Notes: a model not told the origin generated them from the letters alone. Positions 7,806 to 16,673 are shown, counted from the stretch's first letter. The stretch: 64,000 nucleotides of DNA from Nitrincola tapanii (GCF_008368715.1 NZ_SMRS01000007.1:62001-126000), one strand, 5' to 3'. Numbers and translations: made by a program.

Positions 7806-8689
7806 TTCATTTCTCCTAAAGCGCGAATAATGGCGATAAAGCCTGGCCCGGCTAAGACGATTAATAAAGCAGGAAAGAGGAAGCCAACCATCACAGCGGA
7901 CATTTTGGCGGATAGCTTGGAAACTTGTTCTTGTAAGGCGGTCATGCGCTTATCATCTAATAACTCTTTGAGGGCTAGCAGAGAGTGCATCGCTCCACCC
8001 CCTTGGCGAATAAGTTGTGAGAGTATGCCAAAGGTATCAGTCAAATCTTCAACCTCAAGCACTGCTGCAGCATGATAAAGCTCCTCTGCTAAATCTAAAC
8101 CAGCATCCACACGCTGAAGCAAAAGATTTAGCTCAGAGGCAATCTCGGGCATGATTTCCTGGCCCTCATCCGCTAAAACGCGTAAAGCCTGCTCAACTGT
8201 CATGCCCACTTCGAACAGAATTCTAAGCAACGAAATCATGATGGAGACTTCTATGCGAATTCGCTTTAATCGACTTTCTACCAATATTTTTAATATGCGC
8301 TTAGGAAAGAGATAGGCGATCCCTGCGGCAAATAAAATCCATATCCAGATGGAGAGGTTGCTATCACTTAAGCTGTAGTAAAGCGCGGCTAAAAGCGCGG
8401 CTAAAATAGGTGTAGCGAGCTGAATGACCACAAAAAGGCTGCGTTGATAGGGCCTGCGCCATCCAAAGCGAGCGAGCATTTGTTGTGTTTCGGCATCGAG
8501 AAGAAGACCGGACTTTTTGGTAAAGCGTACCTGCTTAAGAGAGCGCAAGCCTCTTTCGTCGAGCTCTTGAGAAATACCAAGGTGATTTAGAACTTGTCGT
8601 TCAATGCGTAATTCTCGCCAAGATGCTCTCAACATATAGGTAGCGATGAGAGCAAGTAAAAGCGCAGATAGAAGCCAGATCTGCATCAT
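7802..8689 (-). CDS. tadC: Tad pilus inner-membrane platform protein TadC
   Basis: A 295-residue type II secretion F-family protein. There is a hydrophobic N-terminus (MMQIWLLSALLLALIATYML), a central pair of membrane helices (LFVVIQLATPILAALLAALYY, IWIWILFAAGIAYLF), the T2SSF helical domain with SIMISLLRILFEVGMTVEQALRVL, and a C-terminal helix (VMVGFLFPALLIVLAGPGFI). TadB and TadC form the membrane platform on which the TadA ATPase acts. It overlaps tadB by one base (TAATG) and tadD by four. Confidence 0.9.
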   Translation of the reverse strand: MMQIWLLSALLLALIATYMLRASWRELRIERQVLNHLGISQELDERGLRSLKQVRFTKKSGLLLDAETQQMLARFGWRRPYQRSLFVVIQLATPILAALLAALYYSLSDSNLSIWIWILFAAGIAYLFPKRILKILVESRLKRIRIEVSIMISLLRILFEVGMTVEQALRVLADEGQEIMPEIASELNLLLQRVDAGLDLAEELYHAAAVLEVEDLTDTFGILSQLIRQGGGAMHSLLALKELLDDKRMTALQEQVSKLSAKMSAVMVGFLFPALLIVLAGPGFIAIIRALGEMK

Positions 8690-9567
8690 TAAATGCTCCT
8701 GAGTAGTCGCCAGAGTATGGCGATGCCCGTGATTTGTAATAGAAGTGCTATGAGCAGTAAGGTTTGTCCGCTGGGATCATTCCACAGTCCGAGAATAAAA
8801 TCAGGGTTAGAGATAAAGATATAAGCGGCAATAAGAAGTGGCATGCCACCGAGAACATAAGCGCTAATGCGGGTTTCACCTGTCATGGCTCGGAGTTGTC
8901 GGCTGGCTTTTTCATGATCGCGAATTAGGATGATTAGGTTGCTCAGAATCTCTGTTGCATTGCCACCGTAGCGTTGATTGATACGAACACCGAGTGCAAA
9001 AATTTGAAATTCACGTTTGGGGTAGAGTTTAGCGAAATCATCAAAAGCATCTTCGATTGAGCTACCGCGTTCGATCATACGACGGCTGCGACCTAAGGCT
9101 GACTTGAGCGGCTCAGCGGCTTGTTCACTGGCTAGAAGAATTCCGTCACCTAGGGTTCTACCTGATTTTAAGCTACGAATGATATGGTCTAAAAAAGAGG
9201 GAAGTTGTGTGACCATGCGTTTAACGCGCTTTTGATATCGCCAACTAATCAATAGACGCCCAATAACGAGCAAAGCAATGAGTAGAAGAAAACCAAACAT
9301 GACATCGCTGAGCGCTATGACAAGAAGAATCAGCGGGGTAAGAGTCAGCATCAGGAAAAAGAGAGTTTTCGAGCTGAGCTGAATACCGCCTCTCAGTAAA
9401 AGTAAGGATAGGTAGCTACGACTGGGCGTTCTTTGACGTGCTTCTTGAAAACGCTCAAGACGACCTGCTAGGCGTTCTGACGCCGATAAAAGGATGCCCT
9501 TGCGTACCAGTATAAGTGATACCACTAAAAGAACGAGGCTGATTAAGATGAGAGTTGAGGCGATCAT
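8689..9567 (-). CDS. tadB: Tad pilus inner-membrane platform protein TadB
   Basis: A 292-residue T2SSF-family membrane protein. It has an N-terminal helix (STLILISLVLLVVSLILV), a central pair of helices (LFFLMLTLTPLILLVIALS and MFGFLLLIALLVIG), the T2SSF core (QLPSFLDHIIRSLKSGRTLGD, IEDAFDDFAKLYPKREFQ), and C-terminal helices. It pairs with TadC in the assembly platform of the Flp pilus. Its start overlaps the tadA stop by 4 bp and its stop overlaps the tadC start by one base. Confidence 0.9.
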   Translation of the reverse strand: MIASTLILISLVLLVVSLILVRKGILLSASERLAGRLERFQEARQRTPSRSYLSLLLLRGGIQLSSKTLFFLMLTLTPLILLVIALSDVMFGFLLLIALLVIGRLLISWRYQKRVKRMVTQLPSFLDHIIRSLKSGRTLGDGILLASEQAAEPLKSALGRSRRMIERGSSIEDAFDDFAKLYPKREFQIFALGVRINQRYGGNATEILSNLIILIRDHEKASRQLRAMTGETRISAYVLGGMPLLIAAYIFISNPDFILGLWNDPSGQTLLLIALLLQITGIAILWRLLRSI

Positions 9568-10817
9568 AGGCTGCGTTGTAGCTTTTCACTGGCGGGTCGT
9601 GTCGCTTCACGAGTGAATTGACCTGTCCCACGACGATCCATCGAAAAAAGTGTGTTCGTTACATAGATATCTTCACGTAAAGAGACAACTTCCAATATTT
9701 CTGTGACACAGCGTCGGCCATCGGGCATGCGTGTTAATTGAATGACAATATCAATTGCAGCACAGATGATTTGCCGCAAGGTTGATTCAGCAACGCGTAT
9801 TCCAGAAAGACCTACAAGTGATTCGAGTCTTAAGAGAGCATCTTGAGCATTATTGGCGTGCAAGGTGGACATGGATCCATCATGGCCTGTATTCATCGCA
9901 GTTAACACATCAAGTACCTCAGCACCACGAATCTCCCCCAATATAATGCGATCTGGGCGCATGCGTAATGCATTGCGAACCAAGTCACGAGCTGTCACTT
10001 CGCCGTGACCATCGGCATTAGGTGGGCGTGTTTCTAAACGTACGACATGGTCATGTTTGAGTTGTAGTTCAGCGGTATCTTCAATTGTGACGATGCGTTC
10101 ACGATGATCTATCTCTTGGCTCAGTACATTGAGCATGGTTGTCTTACCGGTTCCCGTACCACCGCTAATCAGAATGTTGCAGCGTTGTTTAACGGCAAGT
10201 TCAAGAAACTCAAGTATATGCCGATCAACCGAGCCAGAAGCTAAAAGATCTGCACTTTTTAGCATATCGCTGCGGAATTTACGTACAGATAAGCAGGGAC
10301 CATCTAAAGCGATGGGCGGAATGACCGCGTTAATCCGGCTGCCATCAGGCATACGTGCATCGACCATGGGCGAGGATTCATCCAGTCGTCTACCCATAGG
10401 TAAAAGAATGCGCTGAATCACTCTTAATAGATGAGCGTTATCAGCAAAGCGCATATCGCTTTTTTGTAAAACACCGCGACGTTCTATAAACACCCTATGA
10501 GGGCCGTTGACCAAAATTTCAGTGACGCTGGCATCGGAAAGAAGTATTTCAAGAGGACCGAATCCAGTGAGTTCATCGAGCAGCTCCTCTGAGAGTCGGT
10601 CGATCTCGTAACGCGACAAGGCTAGCTGGCGCACGCGGATGTAATCTTCAACACGATCATGAATAAACCGGCTGAGCAAAGGACGGCCGGCTTCGAGCAG
10701 GTTGGTTTCCTCCTCCTCTAAACGATCTATCAAATAACGATGTAATACGCTCTTTAGGGAGTGATGGTCATGGCTGCGACGAGTACTGCTATGGCCAAAA
10801 ATGCTTTCTTGGCTCAT
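9564..10817 (-). CDS. tadA: Tad pilus assembly ATPase TadA (CpaF family)
   Basis: A 417-residue secretion ATPase that powers Flp pilus extension, and in some systems retraction. Walker A is GGTGTGKTT (about residues 219-227), the Asp box is IVTIEDTAEL, Walker B is RPDRIILGEIRG (about 287-298) and the His box is GHDGSMSTLHAN (about 311-322). The N-terminal part (about 20-190) is the usual CpaF all-helical and PAS-like region. The ATG at 10817 is chosen rather than the GTG at 10826: AAGGAG sits 9 bp before the ATG but directly abuts the GTG, and the ATG gives an ATGA overlap with tadZ. All catalytic motifs look intact. Confidence 0.95.
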   Translation of the reverse strand: MSQESIFGHSSTRRSHDHHSLKSVLHRYLIDRLEEEETNLLEAGRPLLSRFIHDRVEDYIRVRQLALSRYEIDRLSEELLDELTGFGPLEILLSDASVTEILVNGPHRVFIERRGVLQKSDMRFADNAHLLRVIQRILLPMGRRLDESSPMVDARMPDGSRINAVIPPIALDGPCLSVRKFRSDMLKSADLLASGSVDRHILEFLELAVKQRCNILISGGTGTGKTTMLNVLSQEIDHRERIVTIEDTAELQLKHDHVVRLETRPPNADGHGEVTARDLVRNALRMRPDRIILGEIRGAEVLDVLTAMNTGHDGSMSTLHANNAQDALLRLESLVGLSGIRVAESTLRQIICAAIDIVIQLTRMPDGRRCVTEILEVVSLREDIYVTNTLFSMDRRGTGQFTREATRPASEKLQRSL

Positions 10818-11992
10818 CCAATCCACTCCTTGAGTTTACCGATTAAGGTGGAGGATGATTGAGTAATACCTTTTTGATTTGTAAGTATATGAGCGAGCTT
10901 AATGACGCTGCGTGATAAGGAATCTCCACGCATCAGATCAAACATCGATTGTCCTGCATTTTTGCAGCGTAAGCGCGATACGGATTGATCAGGAATAACA
11001 GCGGCTAACGGAAGCCCAAAAGACTCAGCTAGAGTTTTTTTGTCCGGAGCAACGCTTGAAATATAACGATCGATCACTAAACCGGTTTTCTCTGGTACAA
11101 GACTGCGCTCGCGCCAGATTTCTAGCTGTGCTAGGTTGCGTCGACAGGTGGAGACACTTTGATCGGCATACCAAAGTAGTTGGTCAGAACGAGCAATCAT
11201 GGCCATTAATGCTTCTGAATCTGGCTGTCCGCAAACATTAATCACGATATGTTTAAAATGTTGGCGTAGCACTCCAAGCAGTAGATAAACCTCTGCAGAG
11301 CTACAGCGTTGTAGTGCTTGGCTATCATGCATTAAGCCTAAAACGTATAGCTTTTCCTTGTGTTGGGAGACGGCGCTTTGAATTAAGCTGATATCCATGC
11401 GTCGTAGGTTGCGAAGAGCGTCTTCAAAGTTGAAGGTGGGCTGTAGGCCAAGATAGTCATAAGCACAACCCATTGGGAGAGCTAAGTCTAGAAGTAAGGC
11501 GTCTCCTGGATTTTGGCATAGATAAACAGCTAAATGAGTAGCCAGTAAAGAGCTGTCAGCGGAAGCATCGGAGCCATAGAGTGTATAGACAGAACCTAGT
11601 TCACGCTTGTGCAGGGAAATAGCAGGTAGTTTAGAAATTAAGCGTCTTACCAGCGCTAAAACCTCACTGCTGCGCAGCCCATAGGTAATAAAGTCACGCG
11701 CACCGGCGCGCATCGATGAGATGACCAGTTGATTATCTAGTCCATCTCCAACGGCGATAATTGAAAGCATAGGCCTCACTTCGAGCAGGCTCTCAATTAA
11801 CCCGCAGCGTGAGACGATGTTTTCAGGGTCTAAACCGATAAAGACAACATGCGCTTCTGTGACATCGACTAGAGCGGTCATCTCATCAATATGATCTGAG
11901 CACTTAACCAGTTGCCCGAGGGAAGCTAAGGCATTTTGTAACCATTCAACATCACTGTCGTTACTGGTGCAGGCGATAAATGTGTGTTCCAT
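10814..11992 (-). CDS. tadZ: TadZ/CpaE-like pilus localisation protein
   Basis: A 392-residue protein made of an N-terminal receiver-like domain (about 1-120) and a C-terminal ParA/MinD-like domain. TadZ/CpaE proteins sit at the pole and are thought to place the Tad machine. The receiver part lacks a clear phosphoacceptor site. The P-loop region reads LYGSDASADSSLLATHLAVYL (about 138-158): the signature Lys and the KGG start of deviant Walker A are missing, so ATP binding is doubtful. LLLDLAL (Walker A' Asp region) and the later VIDRYI segment remain. Atypical P-loops are known for TadZ. It lies 12 bp after rcpA and overlaps tadA by 4 bp. Confidence 0.85.
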   Translation of the reverse strand: MEHTFIACTSNDSDVEWLQNALASLGQLVKCSDHIDEMTALVDVTEAHVVFIGLDPENIVSRCGLIESLLEVRPMLSIIAVGDGLDNQLVISSMRAGARDFITYGLRSSEVLALVRRLISKLPAISLHKRELGSVYTLYGSDASADSSLLATHLAVYLCQNPGDALLLDLALPMGCAYDYLGLQPTFNFEDALRNLRRMDISLIQSAVSQHKEKLYVLGLMHDSQALQRCSSAEVYLLLGVLRQHFKHIVINVCGQPDSEALMAMIARSDQLLWYADQSVSTCRRNLAQLEIWRERSLVPEKTGLVIDRYISSVAPDKKTLAESFGLPLAAVIPDQSVSRLRCKNAGQSMFDLMRGDSLSRSVIKLAHILTNQKGITQSSSTLIGKLKEWIG

Positions 11993-12004
11993 TGGGCATC
12001 CTTG

Positions 12005-13216
12005 TTAGCGACTTAGACCATCTCGCCGATTTAAGGCGCTATTTTCCAGAAACATGAATTCAAAGAAATTGGGATCAAATTGATCCTGATCTGCGCCGGG
12101 AAGGTCAGGCAGAGGTGCATCCGCGGCTAGAGGTTGTACAAGGCGTGGTGTGACGATCATCAACAGCTCTCTTTCTTCTCGTTGTAGGCGAGATGAACGA
12201 AAGAAAGCTCCTAGCACAGGAATGCTACCCAGTCCTGGAAGTTTATCGACCCCCGAAGAATTGCTAGTACTAATCAAACCACTAATAACAAAGCTTTCGC
12301 CATCAGCCAGCGCGATACTGGTGTCTGTGCGTCGAACATTTAATGCAGGCACTCGTGTACCGAGGATATCTACACCTGTATTGAAGTTAAGTTCGCTGAC
12401 TTCTGGTGCGACCTTCAATAAGATCCGATTACGATCGACTACGGTGGGGGTTAAATTGAGCCGAACGCCAAATTCTTTGTATTCGATACTGATGGAGTCA
12501 CCTGAGGTGCTTGGCACTGGGACGGGAAACTCGCCCCCCGCTAAGAAGCTTGCGGTTTGTCCGCTTAGCGCTACGAGACTTGGTTGGGCGAGGGTATAGG
12601 CAAAGCCGCTTTGTTCAAGAGCATTCAGCATGCCTAGGAACTTTTTGCCGTTCTGGCGGAATAGAATATTAAATCCATCTCCAGTGGCTGGAAGGTTGCC
12701 TGAAAAGTTACCGCCAGAGGCGCTTGCACCTGGAACACCTAGAAGGAAATTATTTCTTCCATCTAACAGCGACACGCCAACTTCTTTGAGTCGGTTACGG
12801 CTCACTTCAACAAAGCGTATATCCGTCTGAACTTGGCTGGGGAGGAGGCTGGGATTGAGCTGCTGAGTGAAAACTGGATTCAAGTCCGCAATTGAGGGTG
12901 CAGAGACAAAAATCATGGTTTCGACTGGATTGGGGGAGCAGGCCGTCCAAACGCTCATGTTGGTTACACCTGAACTCTGTGCCGTGAGCAAAATGCTCTG
13001 TCGACTTGTAACAGAGACGTCTGCAATACTAGGATTTCCGATCGCTACCCTCTGTATAGCAACGGGTAAGCGGAACTCTTTCTGAGTGTTTTGGCTGACT
13101 TCAAGCATTTGCTCTTGCTGCAATTGCTCGCATGGATTTGCAAAAGTGTAATTCAAGATGCTGGCTGTGAATAACAGACTGTAAGCAATCCCTTTATAAA
13201 ACTTTCCGTAGTGCAT
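12005..13216 (-). CDS. rcpA: Tad pilus secretin RcpA (CpaC family)
   Basis: A 403-residue outer-membrane secretin through which the Flp pilus leaves the cell. It has a signal peptide ending near residue 26 (YTFA then NPCEQ), an N-terminal pilus-assembly domain (KEFRLPVAIQRVAIGNPSIADV), and the secretin core (EYKEFGVRLNLTPTVVDRNR, ALADGESFVISGLIS, LPGLGSIPVLGAFFRS, ELLMIVTPRLV). Length is on the short side for the family, but all core motifs are present. It lies 26 bp downstream of rcpC and 12 bp upstream of tadZ. Confidence 0.93.
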   Translation of the reverse strand: MHYGKFYKGIAYSLLFTASILNYTFANPCEQLQQEQMLEVSQNTQKEFRLPVAIQRVAIGNPSIADVSVTSRQSILLTAQSSGVTNMSVWTACSPNPVETMIFVSAPSIADLNPVFTQQLNPSLLPSQVQTDIRFVEVSRNRLKEVGVSLLDGRNNFLLGVPGASASGGNFSGNLPATGDGFNILFRQNGKKFLGMLNALEQSGFAYTLAQPSLVALSGQTASFLAGGEFPVPVPSTSGDSISIEYKEFGVRLNLTPTVVDRNRILLKVAPEVSELNFNTGVDILGTRVPALNVRRTDTSIALADGESFVISGLISTSNSSGVDKLPGLGSIPVLGAFFRSSRLQREERELLMIVTPRLVQPLAADAPLPDLPGADQDQFDPNFFEFMFLENSALNRRDGLSR

Positions 13217-13242
13217 GCTGATTACTCGGTTCTATATTCTAT

Positions 13243-14250
13243 TTAAGGGGCATGGCTCGAAGCTTGAGCGCCACGATAGATTTCAACTTTAGGCTTTGAC
13301 GGGTTGGCCTGTGGACTTACCGGACGTGAGCTGACCGCTCGACTGGTAGGTGTGGCTTGGCGTAAAGCAAGTTGCTCAAATTGAAAAAGTTGCCTTTCTG
13401 CTTCTTCTAAGCGTTCGGGGATAGTTTCGCCAGCGTAGTATTTAGCTAGGAGCTCTTCATCTAGACTGCGTACAGCCAAGCGAATACTGCTGCCTTGTAT
13501 TTGAGTGGCTAACCAGAGTCGAGTCATCAACTTTTCATGTACAGCAATGACAGCTGTTTTAGCAGGAAGATTGCGTCGTCGCGTGTCTGTGTCGTCTTCT
13601 AAAGTGTACAGCGCCGGATCTCCTGAAAGCGTGGCACCTAATTGATCACCTACACTCAGGACACGAATGGCCGGTAAAACAAGCTGAGCGGTTTGGTCTG
13701 TATTGATGTCATCGCGACGCAGATAAAGTAATAGATCAACAAAGTCGCCAGGGCGGAGATGTCCGCCCGCACTCGTGACCTCATCAATGCTAATCGCGAG
13801 TGCGCGCTCTTCAGGTCGAATCATTTGTGCGATAGGACCACCGTTTTGCAGATGTTGCTCAGTTAAGATCAAACCCGCTGGAAGATCTTTCCAAGTGCGC
13901 ATCCCAATCAATAGATTGGTGTCAGAAAAGGTCTCTGGGGGGGCTAGCTTAAGCAGTTCAATGTCTAAGTCTTCAGCACTGATTTGAGTCAATGCAGGTA
14001 AATCACGTTTCAGAACCACTACGGCCGTGCGTTGCTCATCTTCTAGATCTTTCCGAACTGACTCTAGCCTATCCTTTGCAGCTTCTAAGGATAAGTTGGC
14101 CTGCTGCTCATCTACTCTAGGCATAGGTGCTAGGGGCTCATTGAGCGGGGCGGGTGGAGTGTCACGACCTACAGTTAAACCTTTATAGCCAGCAAAGACG
14201 GCACCAACCATTAGTAGGCCTGCAAGACTCATGGTTAGTCGACTGTTCAT
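13243..14250 (-). CDS. rcpC: Tad pilus assembly protein RcpC (CpaB family)
   Basis: A 335-residue periplasmic protein with an N-terminal membrane anchor (LTMSLAGLLMVGAVFAGYKGL), a SAF-like domain (TAVVVLKRDLPALTQISAEDL, then a segment with LAPPETFSDTNLLIG), and the RcpC/CpaB conserved block (IRPEERALAISIDEVTSAGG, RPGDFVDLLLYL). It helps organise the secretin channel. The C-terminal 50 residues are Ser/Pro-rich. It is the first gene of the long minus-strand Tad block, after a 445-bp gap to the divergent tpsB gene. Confidence 0.92.
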   Translation of the reverse strand: MNSRLTMSLAGLLMVGAVFAGYKGLTVGRDTPPAPLNEPLAPMPRVDEQQANLSLEAAKDRLESVRKDLEDEQRTAVVVLKRDLPALTQISAEDLDIELLKLAPPETFSDTNLLIGMRTWKDLPAGLILTEQHLQNGGPIAQMIRPEERALAISIDEVTSAGGHLRPGDFVDLLLYLRRDDINTDQTAQLVLPAIRVLSVGDQLGATLSGDPALYTLEDDTDTRRRNLPAKTAVIAVHEKLMTRLWLATQIQGSSIRLAVRSLDEELLAKYYAGETIPERLEEAERQLFQFEQLALRQATPTSRAVSSRPVSPQANPSKPKVEIYRGAQASSHAP

Positions 14251-14695
14251 CTATAGCTCCTTGTTAATGCCAGATTTGGCTTCCTGATGTCGCGAAACAA
14301 CATAAAACAACATAAGAGCGTTTCATGCTCAGCACGCACTCATATGGGTCTTTAGTTCAGTGGATGATATTGCGATCTATATATCAGAACTATCCAACTC
14401 CTACAGATGATGCCATATATTCCATTAAAAGCAAGATTATTTTATTGCGTAAAAATTTGATTCTTATTTTAGATCAGGTGTAGGGGTTGAGATATATACT
14501 TGTAAATAGTCGTTTAGAGTTGGTTTTTGGATCTTATCTATGCGTGTAAAATGTATAGATGGTTTTGATTGCGTAAGTGGAAGTTGATAATTTTTTATCA
14601 TGTGTAGTGCTTACATTCTTCGCTGAACCCTGACGCCTGCTTCGATTGGCGAGCATTGTATTGCTTTTCGGCAAAATTTAATTCAAGGAGAGATT
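14251..14695. promoter_or_regulatory. Divergent intergenic region between rcpC and the TpsB gene
   Basis: This is the longest gene-free stretch of the window. It is clearly AT-rich and has no convincing ORF or RNA gene. Near the rcpC side is a perfect tandem 10-mer (14295-14314). The heptamer GCGATCT at 14372-14378 also occurs at 5741-5747 in the other divergent Tad regulatory region, which may be chance. A small TGATAA-TTTT-TTATCA hairpin lies at 14585-14600. Before tpsB there is a strong AAGGAGAG ribosome binding site. No confident -35/-10 pair was found for either direction. Confidence 0.5.
14295..14314. repeat. Perfect tandem direct repeat AAACAACATA x2
   Basis: Two identical 10-bp units lie head to tail, 45 bp before the rcpC start codon. 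A 10-bp period puts both copies on the same face of the helix, as in many tandem regulator sites. Whether a regulator binds is unknown. Confidence 0.7.
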
Positions 14696-16396
14696 ATGTA
14701 TCCTGTCAGAAAGCTGATTTATTGTGCGGTTATTGTTGCGACATCCAACTTGCAGGCGAATACGCCATCTTACTTGCAAAGTAGTGATGTTGAAAATTTG
14801 CTGCCTACCGCAGAACTGCCTGTTGGGGAGATGCGCCCTTCTGTCGCAGAGACTCAGCTTCCTCAGGTGCGTAATGTCCGTTTACCCCTTTCAACTCAGT
14901 TTGACTTGCGAGGTTTGGAAATTGAGGGTGGCAGTGTTTATCCTTTCGAGCAAATTTCACAACGTTTTGCGCCCTTGGTAAACCGTCGGATTACTCTGCG
15001 GGACTTGCTTTTGGTGACTGAATCCATCACTCAAGACTATCAGCGCGATGGTTATGTGCTGTCTTATGCCTATGTGCCTGAGCAGAATTTAATTGATGGT
15101 GTCGTGAGAGTGGTGATTGTTGAGGGTTATGTTCAATCCCATGAGATGAAAGGCGAGGTGGGGTTGGTCGAAGAGCATGTACGTCGCTTGGGTGAGCAGC
15201 TCTTAAATGAGCGTCCTTTGAAACGCGAGACGTTTGAGCGTTATACCACGCTGATGGCCCAGATTCCGGGTGTTAAAGTAAAGGCTCAAGTTCAGCCGCC
15301 GGCCACGACCGATGGGGCAACGGTTCTAGTGACTGAGGCAACCCGTAAGGCCTTCGATTTTGGTTCAAGCATTCAGTTTGACGAAGAAGAAAATAACAAG
15401 TTGCTTTTGAGTGCGACAGCGAACTCGCATACGCCTGTTGCTGAGCAGGTGACTGTATCTACCTTGTTGAGTGACTCGGATGATAACGAAGAGTATGTGA
15501 GGTTGGATTATAATCAGTTTATTGGAGCGGATGGTCTGCGTTTGAGTGGCTTTGCTTCGGGGTACCGCAACTCAGAAGGTCAGATTTCGAGTCAGGGTAC
15601 GGTATCAACACGTGAAAACACGCGACTGTCTTTAGGTCTCACCTATCCTTTGATTTTGAGTTCGCGAGAATCCTTGACGGCCGGTGTGCGTTTGTATGGT
15701 GTGAATGATGAGCGTAATTTCACGCTGATTCGTCGCAACCCAGCACAAGTTTTTGTAGATGGGCTGACTATTGACAGTAAAATTCGCGTCCTCGGCTTTG
15801 AGTCAGATTGGCGAACGCTGGATGCAAAAGGCCAGCTGCGTATCCTGAGTGCGGGTCTGTATCAGGGGATTGATGGCTTGGGTGCTAAAAGTGAAGCGAG
15901 ATTCCTCGGGCAGAATATCGGTGCTCAGCATGATCTTGATTTCACGCGGCTGCGTTTGAGTGCCGTGCAGAATTTGAACCTGGCGGATAACTGGCAGTTA
16001 GCCTTGTCTGGTGCGGCTTACTGGTCAGATGATGTGCTGCCACAAACAGAGCAGGTGCTCTTTGGTGGACGTAACTTTGCGCGCGGCTATCCGTCTGAGC
16101 AGGCTTATGGGGATAGTGGCATAGGTTTAGGGTATGAACTGAGTTATCGTTTTGATACGGATTATGCTCATCTCAAGTTAGTTCAGCCCTATGTAGCGAT
16201 GGATTGGGCGCGTACTTATCTGAATGGCTCAACAGGAGAGGAGGCTAAGCTCAGTTCTGCTGCTCTTGGGGTGCGTTTCGGTGATCGTCGTCATTATAAC
16301 TTGGCATTAGAAGTGGCTAAGCCGCTGGGTGATGAGGCGGTGGATACGGGTAATAAGGAGCCGAGGTTGGGGTTGATTTTGAACTACAGTCTTTGA
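14696..16396 (+). CDS. TpsB-family outer-membrane transporter (ShlB/FhaC/HecB type)
   Basis: A 566-residue protein with a signal peptide (cleavage near residue 21, SNLQA then NTPS), a POTRA domain (FDLRGLEIEGGSVYPFEQ, then DGYVLSYAYVPEQNLIDGVV and VVIVEGYV), and a C-terminal 16-strand-type barrel. The FhaC-family L6 motif is present as ARGYP (RGY at residues 463-465), within LFGGRNFARGYPSEQ. The last residues (LILNYSL) end in a non-aromatic residue. TpsB proteins export one large TpsA partner in two-partner secretion. No TpsA gene is near; the gene stands alone, on the opposite strand, between rcpC and flp of the Tad locus. The start is firm (AAGGAGAG just upstream). A shared hairpin terminator follows. 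Confidence 0.88.
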   Translation: MYPVRKLIYCAVIVATSNLQANTPSYLQSSDVENLLPTAELPVGEMRPSVAETQLPQVRNVRLPLSTQFDLRGLEIEGGSVYPFEQISQRFAPLVNRRITLRDLLLVTESITQDYQRDGYVLSYAYVPEQNLIDGVVRVVIVEGYVQSHEMKGEVGLVEEHVRRLGEQLLNERPLKRETFERYTTLMAQIPGVKVKAQVQPPATTDGATVLVTEATRKAFDFGSSIQFDEEENNKLLLSATANSHTPVAEQVTVSTLLSDSDDNEEYVRLDYNQFIGADGLRLSGFASGYRNSEGQISSQGTVSTRENTRLSLGLTYPLILSSRESLTAGVRLYGVNDERNFTLIRRNPAQVFVDGLTIDSKIRVLGFESDWRTLDAKGQLRILSAGLYQGIDGLGAKSEARFLGQNIGAQHDLDFTRLRLSAVQNLNLADNWQLALSGAAYWSDDVLPQTEQVLFGGRNFARGYPSEQAYGDSGIGLGYELSYRFDTDYAHLKLVQPYVAMDWARTYLNGSTGEEAKLSSAALGVRFGDRRHYNLALEVAKPLGDEAVDTGNKEPRLGLILNYSL

Positions 16397-16405
16397 TTAA
16401 GTGAG

Positions 16406-16436
16406 AAAGCCACACCTTGGAATGAGGTGTGGCTTT
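16406..16436. terminator. Bidirectional terminator between tpsB and flp
   Basis: A perfect 12-bp stem (16406-16417 with 16425-16436) around a 7-base loop ends in TTT on the plus strand and is preceded by AAA, so it can serve both converging genes. Confidence 0.8.
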
Positions 16437-16463
16437 AAATGTAGGCACTAAACACGTTGGTGT

Positions 16464-16673
16464 TTAATCACCGGCGCCTGTGAGTGCGTCACGAATTGAT
16501 TCGAAAGTATCGACAATCGCATCACCCACTTCTGTAGTGGCCGTAATAATCACTACAGCAATCAATCCTGCAATAATAGCATATTCGATGGCAGATGCGC
16601 CTGAGTCATCTTTAGCGAGTTCGCGCAGTTTATCTTCTAACTTAAAACGAAATTCAAAGTACTTTTTCAACAT
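16464..16673 (-). CDS. flp: Flp-family type IVb/c major pilin
   Basis: A 69-residue prepilin. The 25-residue charged leader ends in DDSG, followed by the mature start ASAIEYAIIAGLIAVVIITA with Glu at +5 and Tyr at +6, the Flp signature. The mature pilin would be 44 residues. It is cut by TadV and polymerised by the Tad machine into bundle-forming adhesive fibres. It stands alone on the minus strand, separated from rcpC by the reversed tpsB gene, so it needs its own promoter; a perfect FNR-type box lies about 120 bp upstream of its start codon. Confidence 0.95.
   Translation of the reverse strand: MLKKYFEFRFKLEDKLRELAKDDSGASAIEYAIIAGLIAVVIITATTEVGDAIVDTFESIRDALTGAGD

Noticed and set aside
14640..14695. 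Sigma-54-like pattern TTGGCGAG...TTGCTTT before tpsB
   Set aside because: The GG and GC are 13 bp apart instead of 10, so it does not fit sigma-54.
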